Notes under the pieces: model-generated
What the model saw: the letters and a program-made list of their open reading frames with translations, nothing else
The model's database searches: none
What the model was told of the DNA's origin: nothing
Shown here: piece after piece, positions 31,500 to 43,180 of the stretch
How the letters are laid out: every line of letters begins with the position of its first letter
Position numbering within the stretch: the stretch's first letter is position 1
DNA from: Marsupella aquatica
Taxonomy: Eukaryota; Marchantiophyta
DNA: 64,000 nucleotides
Direction: 5' to 3'
Assembly (NCBI GenBank): GCA_973895155.1
Contig: OZ316895.1
Location: 2,604,001-2,668,000, forward strand
Translations under genes and position numbers: made by a program

Positions 31500-33046
31500 C
31501 TAATGGTCCACATCAAGTGTCAAAACTAGATCGGCAAGTGGGATTGGAACATCCTCTAGGGGAGCTAGCGGCTGTGGAGGCACACTAGCACCCACTGTAA
31601 GAGATCGACGATAGATGGCCTGAGCTTGAGCACGCTGTAAGATGCCTGAAATGCGTTGGCGAAAGTGCATGGTCAAAACAGATAGCGGGGGTCCAGTGGG
31701 ACCCATTCGGCCATGAACATCCTGGGCAGCTTGCCGAAGAAGCCCATCAAACTGAGGATGAAGACGCCCGAATAGCTCCAGAGCAAGGGGGAGGAAGCTG
31801 TCTGATGAAGCTTGTGCAACATATTTGGCCTCCTTCGTTGTTGCCGCACGTGACGCTGCTGCCCTTGCCGTTGTTGCCGCTGTCCCAATGATGTCTTGGC
31901 GCATGGGTTTGCCACCATTACATCTGCCAAAGTACGTTGACCCTCATGGACCATGGTAAGATCCACCCATAACTGCTGTGATGGAGGACCAGGTAACTCG
32001 AGTACCACCTCCCCCCACACACATACCAAAGAGCCAGAGAGAACTTGAGCAGTTGCATCTTGCACAACGTCGTGAACAATAATGGTTTCACCTCCCAAAC
32101 TGCACCGAAGAAGATGGACACGTGTGGCATCACAAGGCTTCCCACAAGTGCAAGAAGTGGGTGGGGCAGCCCCATACAAAGACGCATGGCTGTGGAGAAC
32201 TCCACTGAAGACATCCGCAAATGATGAATGACTGGATTGGCCTGAAGCCATCCTCCTATGCCCTTCCCTCCGGATGAAAGAATCCAAGCTCGGTCCATGT
32301 TAGGTGCCTCGGAGAGGATGCTGGAAAGGGTGAAAGCGTGCATATGCCTAGTGAGGTCTGCCTGAAGACGGACGGGATCCAAAGATAAAAACTCCTGAAA
32401 AGAAGGTAACGCAGCGCAAACGGGATCTGGTAAAGATGACCGCACCGTGCGCAAATGAACCTGAAACGGGAGGGAACCCTCCTCTACCTCCATGAGAGAT
32501 GAAAGTAAATTAAAAAGGGCGATCCTCAGTAAGGAAACGATCGGCCAACAATGAGAAGGCGGCCGCCCACGTGCCCAAAAAGGCCAAAGGTGCAAGGTTC
32601 TCAATGGAAGTAAGCCCCAAACCATCCTGAGAAATAGGAAGACCGAGTTGTCGATGAAGCCATAGAGATGAGAGCAATGTCCCCAGCCCTAAAAGAGAGG
32701 CCAAAGTCTCACAAATGGAGACATCAAATGCTCGAAGGTGGAGACAAAGATCCTCGGTAGGGGGATGCGTCCTAGCCAGATAAGACGCACGAGGGTGGAT
32801 GCACCTCAACAACATCCCAAATGCTGCCTAAGAATCAGCTAACTTAGGGAGCATAGGAGTAGGGGCTAAGGCAGCTTGTAAAGCATCAGCAATGAAAGAT
32901 GAGCAAAAGGAGGCGGTATCGACTGGGGAGCCAAGGACCCGAAGACCATCGGTTGAACGTAAGAACCCTGGGGGAAGCGCAAGATCAAATCTTGACTGTG
33001 GATTCTTCTCCAAGAATGCCCTGAAAAGCACAAAGCGAAAAATCAT
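31500..33046 (-). pseudogene. Decayed non-LTR retrotransposon, C-terminal end of the reverse transcriptase ORF
   Basis: Pieces of one long frame run along the minus strand with several slips and stops. GLRVLGSPVDT (about 32950) is typical of the end of LINE reverse transcriptases. A second piece at 32815-32510 ends in SQDGLGLTSIENLAPLAFLGTW. A third, near 32145-32070, contains the Cys/His signature CTCGKPCDATRVHLLRC followed by HDVVQDATAQVL, as seen after the RT in several plant and algal LINEs. The last part (31904-31500) has FGRLHPQFDGLL and FRQRISGILQRAQAQAIYRR. The catalytic RT core is absent, as expected for a truncated copy, although the truncated side here is the 5' end of the element. 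At least one stop (TAG after LADS) again sits where CAG would fit. Confidence 0.65.
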
Positions 33047-35754
33047 GAAGTGACATTAAGATCATATTAATTATGTCTCATTCGTGCAGTTTCAAAAAGT
33101 GATACTATCCTCTCTTCATTTGATGAGTATACCTATTCCTAAAGTCAAGTAAACATAGACGAGTGACGAGTCGTACAGGTCGCTTGAAAAAGTTTGCTTA
33201 ATCAACCCCCTCCATGCTTTTCCCCAATCTGGACCGTTGATAGACCTTTAGATCTTAGATCTGGACTGTTGATAGACCTCAGGGGGTTGATCAAGTAATA
33301 AGTTTCATTTTGGCGGTCCATCAAGCAAATACCTCTATTTTATGTCTTTAGCCAAGTTCATCCCATTAGAAGTACAGGGGTAGCCCACAAGTGTTACCAA
33401 TCAAAGAATTGTGGGACCATAGGAGGCCACATCCTCATAGCTGGATAGTAGAACTTGAGAATATTACAGCAATCATTAACAAATATAAATGAAGAAAGGT
33501 ACCCCGGTAAACAGCAGGTCGAGGGAAGGAGGACAAATGATGACATGAACAAAGGAGCAATTTAGTTTGGTCTTTTGTGACCCAATGTCTTCTGGCCAGG
33601 ACCCGGTCTTCGTTTGCATTCAAGCTTCCAAAACATGCTGAATGTATTCTTGCAAGTGGTGTGGTTTAGGAGGAATGTTATTCATCCTATGTAGGACCAT
33701 TTGAGAGATTGTACAAGAAATATTGGAGACAGCATTATGTGTATATATCACACTGCCAAAAATCAAGAAGTGCCAAATTGGGACACCAGATCACAAACAC
33801 ATGAGACCCAATAGGGCATTTCAAACCAGCCATTTCTCAAATTTCTTATGGGCAGCCTCTAGAGGGAATTCGTGTCACTAGGTCTTTTTGTTGGGCAGCC
33901 ACTAGGAGAAAGTAGTACTCCACAATGTTGGCAGCAAAAGTCAAAATAATCACTTTGGGGTGAGTGGGTGTTTCCAAAGGTGACATTTTCATTTGGTGTC
34001 TATAGAACTATGGGCTTTTCACAAACAGCAGGGCTAGCCACTGGTGTTTTATGGATGCAGTTTGCGCTAGGTGCAAAACTCATTTTGGGCACAATGCACA
34101 TCTTTTGTTCAGCTGCACTAATAGTACCTGTAGATGGAGAGAGATCCCTGCAACATTGGAGGTCCCCCAGCAAGGGTCCCTGTACAAGGCATCACTTCAG
34201 CCATTCGTCGTACAAAAGGAAATCTGGCTCCTTGGTTCTGATTATGGACATGTGTTGTAGCATATGGAAGGAAAGGCATTTAGCATTTTACTCCCATTTC
34301 CTTGGAAGTTTGCTGGGCTGGGCTGGGCTGTCTTGTGCCAAGCAGAAACACATTTGGTATCCATTAGGGATATTTGTCACTCTGCAAGCAAGAGCAAAAA
34401 GCTGAAACACTCCATTGACCAACTCCAGGTTGTCCTGAAGCTGTGGGGGACTACAAAGGACCCAATTTCACTAAACACCAATGAGCTTGATGCTTTAAAG
34501 ACTCAATGGTGAGAGGAAAAGATATTATGTCCAAAGACGGGAATTAGAGGTGACAACACACCAGATTCCACACTTTCTAGTGCTGGATTTGTAAGCAACA
34601 TGAGCCTACTTAGCATTAGACATAGGATTTTACTTCCAACATGGTAGCAAGTTATAGTAGGCTGAAATCCTTTGATAGCCCTGGACAACAACAGAACTTC
34701 TTGAGTACTCGGTTTGAGGTAGCCTCTTGCTGAGCAGAACTAAGCAGCACTGGGAGGTTGAGGGAACCACGTGGCTGTTTAGGATGGCATGGCCTGAATG
34801 CTTGTATGGGTTGTGGGACTGGCTTCCCTGGCACAGTTTGCAGTCTGACTTGGATGGCTTGTGTCCCATTGTGTGGGATTGATGGGGCTGTGCATCTTGT
34901 TAATTAAAAAATATAATAAAATGTAGCCCAGGGGTTTTTTTTGGTTTGAGGTGGGTCACAACACCCAGCTTCTTCACCATCAATTTTCTGAATGGAGCCA
35001 AACAAATTTTGGTGTGGACACTAGTGCACTGAACGCCCAAGTTAGTGGCAGTAGCATTGTTTATAAAGCACAAATTTCTGACCATCTACCCAGGCTGCAA
35101 CCTTTTCAGTCATGGTAAACCTCCAGGCAACAGGTGACTCAAGACTCCCTAGAGCATCTCCAGCAGTTTAGGGGTGAATGATGGCTCAAAACCAAGATTT
35201 AGATCGTCTTTTGGAGGTCTGAAAATTAAAATGCCCTCGTATTGAATTCAGTCACCATTCTTTTAACCCTTCTTTGATTACCGTAGTGTCCAAAGTGATG
35301 CGTTGTGACCCCTTGTTTTTTTTTTTTACTTCAATGGTCTCCAAAAGTGATGTGTTGTTATACCCAGTTTTGAAATCTCAAACATACCCCCATCTTGTGA
35401 CATGTGGTGGAATCTCAAATATAAATGAAAATACAGGACACTATGTCCCATATAATTTTGAAAATGGAGGCTTTTTGCCATTTATCGAGGGCTAGGGGTC
35501 ACTTCTGAGAAGCCATCCCTCCAAAATAAACCCTTACATGCTTCTTTAAAAATTTGACCCCACTTTTGGATATTCTCTAAATGGGGGCAAACAACGAAAC
35601 GCGACGGTGTGCCTCCTCACTCCGTCACTCCCAAACCCTGCAAGAGTGCAAGAGGAAAAGTCTTACACATCGTACTGCAGAGAAGAGCACGGTAACTCCG
35701 CTCTACAGATTAAGTTACTTTTGTGCTACTTCGAAAGTAAGTTTGTTTATAGGG
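33047..35754. other. Gene-free region
   Basis: No supported gene. Short frames (such as 34051-34260 with Cys pairs) have no conserved domain. The stretch may contain further degraded transposon sequence. Poly-T near 35318 and short duplicated phrases ('gttgatagacct' near 33237 and 33270) are the only notable details. Confidence 0.45.
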
Positions 35755-36100
35755 AATTGAAGATTAGCATTAATGTATGCAGGTAGAGATTGCCCAAGGT
35801 GTACTTTCCAGCCGTGAGGGATGAGCAGTGCACACGGTTGGTACCTTGGTATTTGAGCCCTGAGAAAGTAAGAAAGGAGTGGATACTGGGGACCCTAGCT
35901 CCCTGCCTTGGAGACAAGAATTTTTGCGAGAATAAATTATTTTAAAGTTTGTGGAATGGAAGATTAGCATTAATTTAACCGGTGATATTACCCAGGGTGT
36001 ACTTTCGAGCCTCGAGGGACGAGTAATGCACACGGTAGTACCTTGAAATTTGAGCTCTAATGTCCGTGTTGGGGACTGGGGACTGTCCGTTGCTCCCAGC
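35755..36100. repeat. ~200-bp tandem duplication
   Basis: The phrase 'tggaagattagcattaat' and the following 'gtgtactttc.agcc', 'gagggacgag', 'tgcacacgg' and 'gtaccttg.aatttgagc' occur from 35757 and again from 35957. Copies are about 80 percent alike by eye. Confidence 0.75.
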
Positions 36101-38390
36101 AATGGGGACCGGCTGTTATTTATCAGGGATTTTATCCTCATAAACCCATCGGGCATCGTGCATTTTGTCTGAAGACGGTCAGATTTTTGCGGCTGAGGAA
36201 CGCGATTTTATTCCTTGACGACTGCAAATGTTTTTGGTTCAGAGAAAGGAAATTGTATCTGGGAACACTAACGTGAAATGAACAAAGAGCTCTGCTTTTA
36301 ATGTCTTGGATAAAATGGTAGATTTTTCGTGGTTTTCTCCGTTAGATAACTCACTAACTACATATGGGTCCCCGTAAGTGCAATCAAAATATGATGTATA
36401 CTACAGTTCAAAGTACCCTGATACACTTCATTATTATTTTTAAATCAATGAGTATACACCAACCATATATTATCACATTGTGATTACCTGGCAGGGACTA
36501 TATGTTGGATGATCGTGGCAAAGGTCAAAGGAGCTTTCAATTATATCATCTATTGTTGGCAAGGGATTTGACTTCCAATATGTTGCAAAATACGGTTCTT
36601 ATTTGGGACTTGGGGGGATCAATGGCAATGAGACACCACACCCAATGGTGCAAGTCGCACCTGGTTTGGCACTATGGGTGGGGAAAGCCCTTTTGCTAAA
36701 CACTACAATAAATGACCGTTCATTAAACACTACAATATATGATCCCGTACAAATGGGGGATCATTTGCTTACAAAATTGGAAAGGGACAGGAACCAATCT
36801 TGGCCCTTCACCAAAAGAATGATTTTTTGCAAGATCAGATTCACCCATACACCCCTAATATCTGGCTTGTCTACCCAAGCTGCCCGAAGCCAGAATGAAA
36901 AAAATAAATAAATCAAATTTGAAAAAACTTTGAATATATATAAGAACCTAAAATGCTTAGAATATCAATAAATTAAAGTTTCTAAAAATGAAGAGACAAT
37001 AGAGAAGAAAATTAGAACCCTCCCGCTTGTGTATGGACTCTGCAATGTAATGCCTGTCATGTTGAGTCTGTGGGCATGCACCCTAGCTCCCCAACAAGAA
37101 AACTTTCACAACAAGAACACTGACCAAGCTGATAACAATTTTGTAACAATAACCACCCAACTGAGCAGACTTATACACCCACAAACAGCACTTCACAGAT
37201 GACATTCAAAATGACAACACCGCATTGCGTCACTTGCAATTCTTGCACCACCTTGACATCTTGCACAACACACTACCAATCATTGTTGCACCAACAACCA
37301 CATGACTGCGATAAGTGCATGGGGTCACAAACTACAACTTGTCTCATCTTGACATTTTTGTGCCATGGATAAGTATTGTTACACCAACAACAACATGGCT
37401 GCAATTACAGTCATACAACCTACGGTATGGGCTATCAAACACTAGAATATGCCAAAGATGACATCAATGAATCGTGGCTATCAAATAAACAACCGCTTAT
37501 TCATAGCCGTTCAATTGGGTAGAAACATCTCCTTCACGACCTCTGTGCCCTCTGCCCACACTGTGATATGTCTGTCGCAGTACATTTGGGTATGTGTGTG
37601 CCTGCGGAATCCAAAGAGGGTTAAACTAGTTTGGCAAAAAATAGTACATGATGAGATTCTTTATTGACACAAATAAAGTTTGCTTGTGTTTTACTCTCTT
37701 CAACTTATGTTTTCATGCGGTCACATTTGAACATTTTGTGCATTCTATTTCATTGAGATGATTGACCTTTAGGTTTTGACTACTGTCCACACTAAATTTG
37801 CAGTGGCAATATCATAACGACAATGATAACACGATCACAATGACACCATAGTCACAACAAGCGCATTGATTACATGGTAGTAAAAACAATTGTGCAATGC
37901 AGTATTATTAGAATATTTATTTATTATAATGTGTGCATACCTTGAGGGCCAACCAGATCGGCAACACCAAGAACACAGGGCCACAAACCCCACATGGAAA
38001 TCTGCCGGAGCATGCAAAAGCCCTTCCCTCAGCAGGAAAAGCGAGAGATAGCTTGTACAACTCCAGGTACAAAAAAAGAGAAATATCTCCCGACGACGAA
38101 GCCGATCTGACTGACAGCAATATATGGATCTATACAATAGTATCCAAAGTGGGTGAATAGTTCCACCTTAAGTTTCCCTAATGGCTTTTAAGCGTAAAAG
38201 GCAGAGTTATACGGACAATTCATACCCAAATGTTTGTCAACCATATGTGTGAGGTGTGATGCATTCCAGTGCCCTAGGTAGTGATGCCCCATTTTTCTAG
38301 GGCCTACGCAAAGATGCCAGAATAAAATTATCTTGTTTTAGTTATTTAATGAAAAAGAATTATGTATGCACTCAAAGGTCATATTTTCAT
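36101..38390. other. Gene-free region
   Basis: No gene recognised. Around 37230-37430 two ~110-bp stretches resemble one another ('cattgttgcaccaacaaccacatg' type phrase at 37280 and 37377). The sequence is otherwise AT-rich without domains. Confidence 0.4.
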
Positions 38391-39125
38391 CAGAATATTT
38401 AAATCTTAATAATTATTTTATTGGGGGAGTGAGGATGACATGAGGAAAATTAAGCCTGGGAAGGACACCCTGAGTAATATTTTCAGGTGTCTCGATCAAC
38501 TATAAACCTTTTTTTAGCAAACTTGTGTATTTATTTAAGCAACTTTTGGATCTCTTTTTCAACTCAAATCTTCCTACATGTTCTCTGACTTACAATCTAT
38601 TATTTGGAAAAGTTTAAATGTTTTTTGAAATCATTTGGTCCATTGTTGGTGAGTGCAAAATGGTCCAATATTATAAACTAACTGTCAACGGACTCTCCAT
38701 TTTTGTAAAGAACTCCCTCAGTATTTGGACACAAGCACCAACTTAGTAGTTGAGGAAAGGACACTTCACTTTTATGAAGGACTCCCTGAATAATGTGCAT
38801 GAGATGCTACTTATAGGTCACATAACAAAGCTATTCGAGCAAATTGTCATGTTATCTCAATTTTGGAAATCCATGAGGGTTTCAGAGCAAACCCAGTCCT
38901 TCGAGGCTTTACTTTCATGGCATGACAGTATTTTGCCAAGCAGCACAATAAATAAATGTGAAAGTAATGCCAAAATATATACTTTTATTTATTTTATTTT
39001 ATTAAATAATCATGTCTACACTGAAAAGTCAACGTTTGCATCAAAATATTTAAATCTTATTAGTTATTTTAATTTGGGAAACGAGGATGACATGACGGTA
39101 TTTCACCAAGCAGCACAATAAAGTC
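38391..39125. repeat. Duplicated segments in AT-rich DNA
   Basis: 'aatatttaaatctta' plus 'gaggatgacatga' occurs near 38395-38443 and 39046-39095. 'ccaagcagcacaataaa' occurs at 38936 and 39105. The latter pair marks a ~170-bp tandem duplication. No gene. Confidence 0.65.
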
Positions 39126-41139
39126 TAGCTGGTTCAGAAGGTCAGGGATGCCCTTGACGGGTGAAGACCAACGGGTCTCACGGACTGCACTGGTACTCTG
39201 GTAGGATTTGCCGTTTGCCAAATGCTCACGTGGTTTCTTCACAAGTTCAAGGCTCAGCAATGCTGTACGAAAGGGCGGGAGCAAGAGTCTTTTTGACTGG
39301 ATTCAGTAATAACGTCTTACAGTCCTGAAATGTGCATCATGTCGCTTTGCTTGCACGGTTCGCCATCATTAGAAAAGTACCCGCAGTAAAACGGACTCCT
39401 TTCTTCTCTTCTTCCACGGTTGGCATAATGATGGTCAAGTGCAAGCGAGTCGGTGGCTTGTCGTACCATTATTATCGTGTTAGAGCACTATAAGAGCAAT
39501 ACTAATAATACTTTTGAGCCAACTACAGTATTTTGGTAGTTCCCTTTGTGTCCCCTTCGATTTTTCGTTTTATTGACAAACTCATTGGAGGCTGAATTCA
39601 TACACAAGGCAACTTGCAGTGCACCTTACAGAGTGACTAGCAACTCTTTACTGTCTCAAGATTTCACTTCTGGATTAGACAATTACCACAGGTTAGAAGT
39701 AGACTAAATTCTACTACGATGTCGCTTTAGGTTACTTTGTTACACTTTCCAGCTGTTGACGGGCTAGACAAACGTACCATAATAACCATTAGGGTCTAAC
39801 TATTACGCTCCCTCACTCATTCACTGTATTACTGCAGTACAGTTTACTGCAGTGCAGTAAATGTACAATATTCGTTGCAGTAATAAGTATTTGTCCTGGG
39901 TATCGCGTACATGACTTGAGTATAGGAAAGAACTATTCGATAGTACCGGTAACATACCTTCCAAGGAATCGTTTCCTCGGTCCGAGTAACACTAACTTAA
40001 CTTATTAGAGAAAGAAAAAGAAATGAAATGAAAAGCAATGCTTGGTGGAAGTGCATGTACATGTCCCCAAGGTTTGAGAGAAAATTCATTTCTTGATTGA
40101 GTTCTGTATATTGATGACATTAGTTGTGCTCAGCTGCGTCAACTTTGACTGCAGTCAGTTGTGTTCATTGTGGCTTGCTTCTGTACATTGTGCTTCAGTT
40201 GGCGTCTTCTGTATGCTACGGTGACTCTATTTCGATGTTGTGGGCATTTCATCCCGGTTATTGGTCAATTGATTATTGGCAATGCTGAATATTGTAGTAG
40301 GCTTCTACACTTAAAATAGGCTACAGGATACTTCAAATGAAGTTAGAAGGAAACCTACAGTAATATACCGTAATCCATAATCCAATACTAGGAAAGTTAA
40401 TTAATGGACACAAGGCAGATGAAGCAGAAATCATGGACCAAGGGTTTTCCCTCACCCCAGCAGTCCGCCAGTCGTGCAGCTATTCTCACCCAAGGGATCC
40501 GCAAGTTGTGTAGCTATATTCTGTTTCGGTTAGGTTTCCGTTTCTTTGCCCCCCACCCCCTCCAAACAATATAAATAAATTGGATGGACAAAGCGTATTT
40601 TGCATCCAGAATATAGTGCGAATCATTTTATACAAAAGGAAAGGTGCCAACTGAATGGGATATTTGGAGTGACCCTTGGAAGTTACTATGGTCTATCCAA
40701 ATATCTCATCAAAGCTAACGGTCCATGTCAACACTTAGTCCTCCAAGAAACCACGCTACGCTGTCAGTTTTCAAGTTGGAGACATACATGCAAAAGGACT
40801 ATAGACTACAACATCACTATTTGTGCATGCCATTACAATGTTGCTACACAAACCCCTGTAAATTGGAAGAGAACCTACGCATGAGCCAAACTATTTTTGT
40901 GGGGAAAATCACAGAATTCCACCTCACTAAAAGGTATTCCCCACTTTCTGTGACAACTCCAGTTTTCCACCTAACAGCAAACCCCACCAGCCAGAATCTG
41001 ATTAGAATTAAATCTAGGAAACATACACCAATTTTCACCTCACAAAAAAGTATTCCCCATTTCAGTGAAGATTCACTAGACTTTTTGACCTACATTCACC
41101 TCACAAAAAGTATTCACCTTTTCACACACACCTAATCAA
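39126..41139. other. Gene-free region
   Basis: No coding region supported. At 39830-39865 short inverted runs built from 'actgcagta' could form a hairpin. A repeated 'cacctcacaaaaa.tattc' phrase occurs at 41037 and 41097, next to the SINE. Confidence 0.4.
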
Positions 41140-41440
41140 CTGGCTTTGGTCAGTTGGCCAGAGGATGACCCTCGAACCGAGAGGTCCCAGGTTCAATCCT
41201 CCCTCCACACATAAGGGGTGTGGAGGGTATGTGTATGTGTGTGTGTGGGTGGAGTGTAGTGGTGGGAGTATTGATTATCTCCTCAGCCCTGGTTATCCAC
41301 TTTGGGTTCTGGTTTAATCTTTTTTCCCTCCTGGTCTGGGTCCCTGTCGGATCCTTGGGTATTGTCCCCTTGTGGTTGCCCTACATAGAACTGCATGCTC
41401 CAAAGTAGGACGTCTATCTTCTGTTGGATGGGCCTGTTTT
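41140..41440 (+). mobile_element. tRNA-derived SINE
   Basis: An RNA polymerase III A-box-like TGGTCAGTTGG lies at 41147-41157 and a B-box-like GGTTCAATCC at 41190-41199, 32 bp apart as in tRNA genes. There is no matching acceptor stem or proper anticodon arm, so it is a tRNA-derived head and not a tRNA gene. The body continues with a GT-rich run and 'ggatccttgggtattgtcccc'. The 3' end is not clearly defined. Confidence 0.6.
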
Positions 41441-41532
41441 CGGTTTTCAAGGCAAAAACAGTGTCACAAAGTGTAAAGCCTCTATTACCTTTAGCCTAGA
41501 TTCTACCTGTAAATTCCATTACCTGTAGTATA

Positions 41533-41556
41533 AATCTAGGCTACAGGTAGTGTAAA
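41533..41556 (+). repeat. 24-bp inverted repeat, left copy
   Basis: Runs from AATCTAGGCTACAGGTAG to TGTAAA and is the exact reverse complement of 43090-43113. The pair encloses 1.5 kb that includes a minus-strand coding segment. Confidence 0.85.
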
Positions 41557-42466
41557 AGAAAAAGTATTCACCTTTTCAGTGAAAATTCACTACACATTTT
41601 TTCTTAAATTAGCCAGTTACCAGCGAGTCACAACATCCAGAATCTCATGATTATCCTTAAATCTAGGATCTAAGACTCATACATTAGTCAATGGAAATAC
41701 ATAAAGTAATATTCTTAGACATTAGAAATTACCTCTGTACAGACTCCAGACCACACTCAACGGGGTGAGAGAATGTTCCCTGCCTGGCGACTCGGAGAAA
41801 GACTCATCTACTTATTACTGTAGTGTGCCCTGCTTCCATGGAAATAACTGAGTAGCCAAGAAGGGTAAATAAAGAGGACGGGACAAGGACGAGCGTAATT
41901 GCATCCGTAGTTATTGCGTGGCCGATGAATGGGTGGGTCCGGGCGCGAAAGCAACACGGGAGCGATGGTGGAAAATTGATGAGAACTAAAGAAGAAAACA
42001 TGCAGAATGATTAGCTGCGGGCGAGCGTGCTGCAATTGACATAGGGTAATAAAGAACTCCCTGCAGGTTTGGATCAGAGGGAGGATATCGATTGCTCGAC
42101 GATTTGCCTGCGCTTGACCAGCGATTACATAGCGAGAAGAAGTCGAGGAGCAGCGGAGCAGAAGAAGAGGTGATAAGTAGAAGAGTGTAGTTCATTAGAG
42201 GATTGAGCAGCAAACGGAGTTAACAATGGGATTGGTTTGGAGGTTTGGACGTGCCCAGGCCTTGACGGGAGACATTTTCACAATCTAAACAATTATGGAC
42301 GAATATGAATGAACGTCTGTCTGTTTCGCCGAGGTTGGACTCAACTCTTGAAGATTCTATCTGGGTTGATAGCTTGCTGGCTGCATTATTGGATGATCTG
42401 TGTCATGCTGGAAAGGGTTACCGAATCAATCCCTGCGGCGGCTGTAATTGTCAAGTACTTGCTTCA
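41557..42466. other. Non-coding stretch inside the 24-bp inverted repeat pair
   Basis: No gene supported. The short frames here have no domain. It may hold the 3' part of the minus-strand transcript that follows. Confidence 0.4.
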
Positions 42467-43077
42467 TCATTGATTGATTGCCAATAAGGGCTGGCGATGA
42501 TCATCCTCGTCAATGTGGAACGACTCCCAGTGCAATTCTGTTAGGCATGAGACTATGAGGCTCACAGTGTATCGTTTATTTGCGGAATAGTCTGCCCGTG
42601 AAGCTCTTCCTCTTCTGATGTTGCTGGTGAGAGTCTTCTCGATTTCACTCAAAAGTTTGGTCACTTCTGCCTCTAGTGTATTCCGGCAACCATTCGTCAG
42701 CTGCAAAGGGGATTTTTGGATTTTCGGAATTACCGGGTACAGCGTGCGAGTTCACGTGTTTGACGCCCTTTGATCAGTGGGGTTCTGCCGTCTGAGATTT
42801 CTCTAAAGATTTTCGTGAGTTCTTGAACTGCAATTTCAATGTTCTTTACGAGTGTCTCTCTGTATGTGCAGTTTCTTAGGATAGTCGGATGACCTGGACT
42901 TCTGGAGTTGTAGAGGGATGTATGGAGTCTGTTGCGACCTGTTTGTCGATGTATGGTGAGATTCACATGTGTGAAGATTTTATTCAAGTTACCAAAGATC
43001 ACATGGGTTGGGCTCTTTTGCAGAGAGATGAGAGAGTTTGCCTGGTCTAGGCATTTTAAGAGGTCGAACTTTCTCAA
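42467..43077 (-). CDS. Unidentified protein fragment, two exons
   Basis: Two open segments on the minus strand (43077-42730 and about 42685-42467) have protein-like composition and can be joined across a very short intron (about 47 bp, cg|gtaatt...tttgcag|ctg). The first includes FGNLNKIFTHVNLTIH and KNIEIAVQELTKIFREI; the second LEAEVTKLLSEIEKTL and ends LAINQ. Both look helical. I recognise no family. The frame starts only 13 bp inside a 24-bp inverted repeat, so it could be a gene fragment carried by, or interrupted by, a mobile element. The phase of the junction was not confirmed. Confidence 0.4.
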
Positions 43078-43089
43078 ATTGGCAGAGGC

Positions 43090-43113
43090 TTTACACTACC
43101 TGTAGCCTAGATT
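43090..43113 (-). repeat. 24-bp inverted repeat, right copy
   Basis: Exact reverse complement of 41533-41556. It ends about 70 bp upstream of the F-box/kelch start codon, so it lies in that gene's leader or promoter. Confidence 0.85.
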
Positions 43114-43180
43114 GAGAATATGGACGACATCTCGGTGGTATTATAGGGCGGCCAAGAATGTGTTAAGCGAGTGGATCAAG

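Noticed and set aside
41147-41199. A functional tRNA gene
   Set aside because: Box A and box B are present, but the acceptor and anticodon stems do not pair properly and the sequence continues into a SINE body.
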